A program made the position numbers and the translations under genes. Shown piece after piece: positions 6,862-10,909 of a DNA stretch of 10,909 nucleotides; the stretch's first letter is position 1; each line of letters begins with the position of its first letter. The notes beneath the pieces were generated by a model that saw only the letters and a list, made by a program, of their open reading frames with translations, made no database searches and was not told where the DNA came from. This DNA comes from Anaerolineaceae bacterium (GTDB lineage: Bacteria > Chloroflexota > Anaerolineae > Anaerolineales > Anaerolineaceae), in the NCBI GenBank assembly GCA_014860845.1, contig JACZIY010000338.1, positions 1 to 10,909 of the forward strand, written 5' to 3'.

Positions 6862-7112
6862 GAGTTAAAATATTGTAAAGTGATAATAATCTAAGTCGTT
6901 TCCCAACTTAGAATCGGATAAATATAACCGCAGTGCAATTATTTTGAACAGACACAATCGTTATCATGTCCTGTTCCTCTGACCAGTAAAATTCCCATCC
7001 ATAGACGGGGAAAAATTTATCCTGCCAAGCAGAGCAATTGAGTCATGCTTGTGTTACAACTTTATGCAGGAGCGGAGCTCTATTTTTTATTCACACCGCA
7101 GGAGAACACAAC

Positions 7113-8396
7113 TTGAAACGAATTTCCAAAGTCATAAACCTTTTTCCGCGCAGATTGCAGCTGTTTATGACTGGCATGATTTTAGCCAATATCGCTGCCA
7201 TGATGTATGACCCACTGCTACCTTTGTACCTTCAGCATCTGGGGGCAGATGTACGCCAGGTGGGTCTATTTTTCACGATTGCTGCCATTTTGCCATTGTT
7301 ATTTCAGATTTTTGGCGGCTGGATTTCTGATTCCATTGGGCGTTTAAAGGCGGTCGCTATTGGCAGTGTTGCCAATATGTTCACCTTTGTGATCTTTCTT
7401 CTGGCGCCAAGCTGGGAATGGGGTCTGTTGGCAATGGCTACTGGGGCCATAGGTCGTTCCTTTGTAGCCCCCAGTTTCCGGGCATATATTGCTGAACAAT
7501 CCTCCGAAAATAATCGTGGAAAAATTTACGGGATCGCTGAAACTGTTTTTGCGGTGGTGGGTGTGTTGGGGCCGCCATTGGGTGGTTATTTATCCGACCG
7601 CTATGGATACAGTATGATGTTCATTGTCGCGGCTGGCTTTTTCACCCTGGCGACCATTCTGCGTATTGGCATGGCGATTCGTTATGATAAAGAACCGGAG
7701 ATTATTACATCAACAACCGCAGATGAACCTGCACCCAGCCGTCAAAAACCCAGTTTCAGCAATCTGAAATCCAGTATTGGTGCAATGCTGGTATTGTTGG
7801 CATCTGGTGGTGTGGCTACCTGGATAATGATCACGGATGGGATTATCGATATTAACTTTAATATGGTCGGACAGTTGTTCCCCATCTATATGAACAATGA
7901 AGTGGGCATCACCAACACCCAGATTGGTGTTCTGAATTCGATGTCTTCCATTGTTACCATGGCTTTGATGACCTTCACAGGCTGGTTATCCGACCGCAAA
8001 GGTGAACGGCATGCGATTGTTGCGGGTATGGGTATGTTTGCTGCCTCTATGACGGTTTTTATCTTCAGCAGAAATTTCGCCTCCATGTCGATTGCTTACA
8101 TTATGTTTGGCATGGGACAGGCTTTAATGGGACCGGCATATAGTTCCTTAATTTCCAAGGCAGTGCCTGAAAAATTGCGTGGCCTGGCGTTTGGTCTCTT
8201 CTCGACCAGTGTTGGCGTGGTGGCATTGCCAGCTCCGTTCATCGGTGCCTGGTTATACGAGAGTTTCAATCCGCAGTTACCCTTCATCCTACCGACCATT
8301 GCATTGCTGGTGGCCATGCCGATTGCCTGGAGAAAGTTTCGGATGCCCAAACAAATCGAGGAGATTCCTGCTGCAGTTCCAGTGCCAGCAGACTGA
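7113..8396 (+). CDS. Major facilitator superfamily transporter (DHA1-like)
   Basis: A polytopic inner-membrane secondary transporter of 427 residues from the preferred start, typical for a 12-helix MFS protein. The first half has MYDPLLPLYLQHLG after helix 1, motif A GGWISDSIGRLKA (68-80) between helices 2 and 3, and GVLGPPLGG (150-158), which resembles motif C of proton-coupled antiporters. A charged, Pro-rich loop (about 193-215) separates the halves, and the second half repeats motif A as GWLSDRKGERH (290-300). The start is TTG at 7113-7115 with AGGAG 8 nt upstream. An in-frame TTG at 7038 would add 25 residues (including two Cys and a charged stretch) unlike an MFS N-terminus and has no SD. 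It is divergent from the ABC importer. The substrate cannot be told; drug or metabolite efflux is the family's commonest role. Confidence 0.92.
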   Translation: MKRISKVINLFPRRLQLFMTGMILANIAAMMYDPLLPLYLQHLGADVRQVGLFFTIAAILPLLFQIFGGWISDSIGRLKAVAIGSVANMFTFVIFLLAPSWEWGLLAMATGAIGRSFVAPSFRAYIAEQSSENNRGKIYGIAETVFAVVGVLGPPLGGYLSDRYGYSMMFIVAAGFFTLATILRIGMAIRYDKEPEIITSTTADEPAPSRQKPSFSNLKSSIGAMLVLLASGGVATWIMITDGIIDINFNMVGQLFPIYMNNEVGITNTQIGVLNSMSSIVTMALMTFTGWLSDRKGERHAIVAGMGMFAASMTVFIFSRNFASMSIAYIMFGMGQALMGPAYSSLISKAVPEKLRGLAFGLFSTSVGVVALPAPFIGAWLYESFNPQLPFILPTIALLVAMPIAWRKFRMPKQIEEIPAAVPVPAD

Positions 8397-8488
8397 TCGC
8401 TTTGTGCTTACCTGGCCGAATGACCAGAATAAAAGCTGGACAAAGTGCTATAGGAAATGCGACCTTTGAAGGATGTAATCAACCCACA

Positions 8489-8518
8489 ATGACACTAGAA
8501 TAAAGGTTGTAATATGAT
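8489..8518 (+). promoter_or_regulatory. Candidate promoter for a small RNA in the gap after the MFS gene
   Basis: ATGACA (8489-8494), an 18-bp spacer and TATGAT (8513-8518); each box matches the sigma-70 consensus at 5 of 6 positions. It sits more than 90 bp after the MFS stop and about 47 bp before a strong terminator hairpin, with no credible gene between, so it would drive a transcript of about 75 nt. Confidence 0.35.
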
Positions 8519-8524
8519 TGCAGT

Positions 8525-8600
8525 TTTCGGTGGTGCCCTCCCTCATCTCCACCGATGAAGACCAACTGGTGCGCTTAGACAGGCGCACCAGTGTTTGTTA
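8525..8600 (+). ncRNA. Candidate small RNA with a C-rich hairpin loop, or structured 3' UTR of the MFS gene
   Basis: From the predicted start to the terminator the roughly 75-nt segment can fold into two hairpins. The first has a perfect 7-bp stem TCGGTGG (8527-8533) with CCACCGA (8549-8555). Its 15-nt loop contains CCCTCCCTC, complementary to Shine-Dalgarno-like GAGGGAGGG, a feature shared by many antisense-acting bacterial small RNAs. The second is the terminator (8565-8592). No open reading frame of note lies in it. The alternative is a processed 3' end of the MFS transcript. No known RNA family was recognised. Confidence 0.35.
8565..8600 (+). terminator. Intrinsic terminator downstream of the MFS gene
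   Basis: ACTGGTGCGC (8565-8574) pairs perfectly with GCGCACCAGT (8583-8592), a GC-rich 10-bp stem with an 8-nt loop, followed on the plus strand by a T-rich tail (GTTTGTTAATAAT). On the minus strand no T-tract follows, so it acts on plus-strand transcripts: the MFS gene, about 170 nt upstream, and any small RNA started at about 8525. Confidence 0.82.
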
Positions 8601-8608
8601 ATAATCAT

Positions 8609-8637
8609 TTGGCAATTTTGCCCAAAAATGGCATAAT
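8609..8637 (+). promoter_or_regulatory. Promoter for the hypothetical protein/LCP operon
   Basis: TTGGCA (8609-8614), a 17-bp spacer, and CATAAT (8632-8637): each box matches the sigma-70 consensus at 5 of 6 positions with ideal spacing. It lies directly after the terminator at 8565-8600 and predicts a transcript start near 8644, about 30 nt before the ATG at 8674. Position and match make it the likely promoter for the two-gene operon. Confidence 0.6.
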
Positions 8638-8673
8638 CATTACAATCATTTACTTACCTTCTTTGGGAACCCA

Positions 8674-9702
8674 ATGGATATTTTATTCCACCATTCTTAC
8701 AACCTGGATTTACTCAACCTGCTGAATATTGTCGGTAATGATTCTCCGTATAAGAGTCGTTATCCACAGATTTATTCAGAATTCGGCCAACCGTTGAGTC
8801 TCGACTCCCGCGAGATGTTGCATCAGGTTTCGGTTGCCCTGGGGAGCACATTAACCAGCCCTCCAATTGCATTTGTACTTTCCATCATTCCCCAATTCGA
8901 TAAAGCCCAATTGCTGGACCTTATGCTGGATCAGGAAGGTTTCCTGGCAGCTCTCGAACAAAATGAACCGCGGTTATTGCCCCAAAAAGATCAATTATTC
9001 ATGCTTTTTCAGATGCTTGCACCTGTGATTCAGGAGATTGAATTATTAGGGTTTCGGGAATATTGGTTATCGGAAATTTTACCCATTGTTGAAAAACGCC
9101 TGGATCAGCTTGAAGATACTTTGTATCGGTTGAACTTTATAGAGGGAGTCAATCACTTTTTCAAACAGGAAAACCTTCCAGAAGAAGCACATATTTTCCT
9201 GAGTTCTCTCAATGCCCATCATGGAGTTCGTTTGACCAGCCATAGTTCAGTAGTGGATATTTCCTTCAGTGATCAAAAAATATTGGATTTTTCGCTGTAC
9301 GAAGTTATTCAATCCGCAGTGACTACCCTCGATATCCTGGAACTCCTTCAACCGCTGGCGGAAGACCCATTCATGCAGCTGGCTTTTGAAAAAAGCAAAT
9401 CAGTTACTGCTATCGAAAATATTGAAACTTATGTTCAGGAAAATGTTGTTGAAGTCTGCAAAGCGTATCTGCTTTACAAACATGGATTCATGCCAGACCC
9501 ATATGGTTACCTACAGTCCCATCAGCAAGGAGCTTTCATACTGACCGTGGTTTTATTGGACTTTATGGAGTGGAATCCTGATCGTACTGATTCCCTGGAA
9601 ACAGCTATGAAGTCCTGGATGGATCAGAAACCCGTTGGAAAAATAATGACGCTTTATCAACAGGCCATGGGTCGAGCTGGAAAAGAAATTGGGGATTCAT
9701 AA
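8674..9702 (+). CDS. Hypothetical protein of 342 residues, helical, coupled to an LCP-family gene
   Basis: I do not recognise this protein. It appears soluble: no signal peptide or clear transmembrane helix, though GAFILTVVLLDFMEW (286-300) is fairly hydrophobic. Composition (Leu, Glu, Gln, Phe-rich) suggests an almost all-helical fold. The segment FSLYEVIQSAVTTL (206-219) has the spacing of a metallopeptidase HExxH helix, but both His positions are occupied by Tyr209 and Gln213, so a zinc peptidase role cannot be claimed; an inactive relative is only a speculation. The start ATG lacks a clear SD; the sequence before it is TTGGGAACCCA. A good promoter lies about 40 bp upstream. Its TAA stop overlaps the ATG of the LCP gene (TAATG), so the two are translationally coupled and probably functionally linked. 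Alternative in-frame starts (Met48) look less likely. Confidence 0.75.
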   Translation: MDILFHHSYNLDLLNLLNIVGNDSPYKSRYPQIYSEFGQPLSLDSREMLHQVSVALGSTLTSPPIAFVLSIIPQFDKAQLLDLMLDQEGFLAALEQNEPRLLPQKDQLFMLFQMLAPVIQEIELLGFREYWLSEILPIVEKRLDQLEDTLYRLNFIEGVNHFFKQENLPEEAHIFLSSLNAHHGVRLTSHSSVVDISFSDQKILDFSLYEVIQSAVTTLDILELLQPLAEDPFMQLAFEKSKSVTAIENIETYVQENVVEVCKAYLLYKHGFMPDPYGYLQSHQQGAFILTVVLLDFMEWNPDRTDSLETAMKSWMDQKPVGKIMTLYQQAMGRAGKEIGDS

Positions 9703-10909
9703 TGGAAAGCCAGGGTAAGCGGGGAAAAAACCCGGAGGAGATATCCAAATCTTTAACATTACGTTGGATGATTCCGGTGTTGATTGTGTGGGCTCTGATT
9801 CTGGGCGGTTGTGTTCAACAACCTCAGACTTCACCAAATATACCAATGGTGACAGCCAGCGCAACACCCAGTCCAATCCCAATGCCCACACTGGAAAATA
9901 CCCGCGAGGTTGTTGTAGGCAGACAACCCAGGGTCGATTATCCCACACCAAAAATTGCGCCAGCCACTGCCATCCCGGCACCTGTCAATGGATTGACCAT
10001 TCCGGATGATGTACGACTGATCGTTTTACTGGGATCCGATAATGATGCGCCATTTGTCAGCCGAACGAACGCAGTCATGCTGGCTTTTTATCATCCCCGC
10101 CTGGCAAAAGTTGCCTTGCTCTCTCTGCCGCCAGAAATGTTTGTATATATTCCGGGTTACACCATGCAACGCGTTGGTGTAGCCTACGCGGTGGGTGGTT
10201 TTGAGATGCTGGCGGACACGATTGAATACAATATCGGAATGCGGCCTGATGAGTATGTTCTGGTGCATCAGGACGACTTCTCCTGGTTTGTGGATGAGCT
10301 CAAGGGTCTGGATGTTGATGTCTTTCGAAATTATTATGATAATTGTGGAGGCATTCCAGCAGGTAGTGTACACCTTAATGGGGATGATGTTTTTTGTTAT
10401 ATCAGCTTTCGGGAAGGGTCGGATATTCGTGACCAGGCAGTCCGCCAACAGCAGGTCGTTTTTCAGTTATTTCAAAGCATGGCAAGAGGCGGCAAGTTGA
10501 TTGAGTTGTCCGAGTTATATTACACTTATCGGAATACAGTCCAGACCAATCTATCCCTGCAATTGTTGTTGGAATATGTTCCGCTCGGTATTCGACTGGG
10601 TCAACCGGATCGATTCGGTTTTTTTCAGTTCAATATTGGAGATTTCATTCCCTGGCAGCTACCCGGCGATGTAACCCCAACAGTATTGCTACCCCGACCA
10701 GAACGAATTTTTAAATTGGTTCAGGATGCGCTTGATTTCTCCGCTATTGCAGTGCAATCCTCTGATCTGATTATGACACTCGAATATGAAATGACCATTT
10801 CCCCCACACCTACCAGTACATATACGCCTTCTTTAACTCCGACTCGCACCATTACACCTACTGTTACTCCTACCATTTATACAGCTACGATTACACCTGG
10901 AGGACCAAC
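9702..10909 (+). CDS. LytR-CpsA-Psr (LCP) family envelope protein, C-terminus beyond the window
   Basis: Open from ATG 9702-9704 to the right edge (402 codons visible, no stop). A basic N-terminus is followed by a hydrophobic helix (about 23-36) ending in LGGC (34-37), a lipobox-like site, so it is either a lipoprotein or a membrane-anchored protein. A Pro/Thr-rich linker (about 42-97) leads to an LCP domain: VRLIVLLGSDN (104-114), RTNAVMLAFYHP (121-132), VALLSLPPEMFVYIPG (137-152), AYAVGGFEMLADTIEYNIG (161-179), VDELKGLDVDVF (197-208) and FREGSDIRDQAVRQQQ (236-251). LCP enzymes transfer lipid-linked glycopolymers to the cell wall. Several hallmark residues differ: N123 for Asp in the RxD motif, and P144-E145 where PRD is usual. 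Catalysis is therefore doubtful. The C-terminus becomes a Thr-Pro repeat tail. It overlaps the upstream stop by one base. Confidence 0.85.
   Translation, partial: MESQGKRGKNPEEISKSLTLRWMIPVLIVWALILGGCVQQPQTSPNIPMVTASATPSPIPMPTLENTREVVVGRQPRVDYPTPKIAPATAIPAPVNGLTIPDDVRLIVLLGSDNDAPFVSRTNAVMLAFYHPRLAKVALLSLPPEMFVYIPGYTMQRVGVAYAVGGFEMLADTIEYNIGMRPDEYVLVHQDDFSWFVDELKGLDVDVFRNYYDNCGGIPAGSVHLNGDDVFCYISFREGSDIRDQAVRQQQVVFQLFQSMARGGKLIELSELYYTYRNTVQTNLSLQLLLEYVPLGIRLGQPDRFGFFQFNIGDFIPWQLPGDVTPTVLLPRPERIFKLVQDALDFSAIAVQSSDLIMTLEYEMTISPTPTSTYTPSLTPTRTITPTVTPTIYTATITPGGP
10801..10909 (+). repeat. Thr-Pro-rich repeat tail in the LCP protein
   Basis: From residue 367 the LCP protein reads SPTPTSTYTPSLTPTRTITPTVTP and onward, a low-complexity run of TP pairs spaced every three to five residues, encoded by repeated ACNCCN units. 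Such tails are common as flexible, possibly glycosylated linkers in secreted and surface proteins of Chloroflexota. The run is cut by the window edge, so a further domain may follow. Confidence 0.7.

Larger units (their letters stand above)
6737..7112. other. Divergent intergenic region between the binding protein and MFS genes
   Basis: A 376-bp AT-rich region that must hold promoters for both directions. On the minus side are a weak promoter candidate and nested short inverted repeats near 6826-6861, and a direct repeat at 6754-6782. On the plus side I see no convincing -35/-10 pair. There is a possible 23-codon leader reading frame (7045-7116) and a duplicated GCAGGAG (7066-7072 and 7098-7104), the second of which is the SD of the MFS gene. 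No purine riboswitch core or other known RNA leader was recognisable by eye. Confidence 0.6.

Noticed and set aside
7038..7112. Longer MFS start at TTG 7038 (25 extra residues)
   Set aside because: No SD before it, the added residues do not resemble an MFS N-terminus, and TTG 7113 has AGGAG at good spacing.
8420..8503. 27-residue reading frame after the MFS gene
   Set aside because: No SD, no recognisable motif, very short; likely chance.
9764..10009. 81-codon plus-strand frame within the LCP gene
   Set aside because: It is in another frame of the signal and linker region of the LCP gene; composition is non-protein-like.
10026..10448. 140-codon minus-strand frame opposite the LCP gene
   Set aside because: The plus frame matches LCP motifs throughout; the opposite frame has no family resemblance.

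Overview
The window (about 45% GC by eye) looks like a chromosomal segment from a Chloroflexota bacterium, probably of the Anaerolineae. This is inferred from lipoproteins followed by Pro/Thr/Glu-rich linkers, a surface protein ending in a Thr-Pro repeat tail, and the overall codon and operon style. No taxonomic search was possible.

Left two thirds (1-6736, minus strand): a complete BMP-family nucleoside-type ABC importer leads into a molybdenum hydroxylase (xanthine dehydrogenase-like) operon. In transcription order: a lipoprotein substrate-binding protein (5714-6736), a 36-bp perfect palindrome that looks like a terminator or mRNA-stabilising hairpin (5645-5680), a near-consensus promoter with a candidate operator (5597-5640), permease 1 (4512-5567), permease 2 (3568-4503), a double ATPase (2006-3559), a D-2-hydroxyacid dehydrogenase-like protein (960-1982), the FAD subunit of a molybdenum hydroxylase (73-924), and the first 20 codons of its [2Fe-2S] subunit (1-60, leaving the window). 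The molybdopterin subunit presumably lies further left. The likely theme is uptake of a purine nucleoside or base and its oxidative hydroxylation. Two proteins are off-type: the dehydrogenase has Ala at the usual catalytic Arg, and the FAD subunit has degenerate FAD-loop motifs.

Middle (6737-8673): a divergent 376-bp intergenic region, then an MFS transporter on the plus strand (best start a TTG at 7113). A 277-bp gap follows. It holds a candidate small RNA with its own promoter, a C-rich hairpin loop and a strong terminator (about 8489-8600), and then a good promoter (8609-8637) for the next operon.

Right end (8674-10909, plus strand): an unrecognised 342-residue helical protein, translationally coupled (TAATG) to a LytR-CpsA-Psr (LCP) family envelope protein. 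The LCP protein has lost several hallmark residues and runs off the window in a Thr-Pro-rich tail. It has no in-window stop codon and is easy to miss.

No rRNA, tRNA, CRISPR array, insertion sequence or attachment site was seen.
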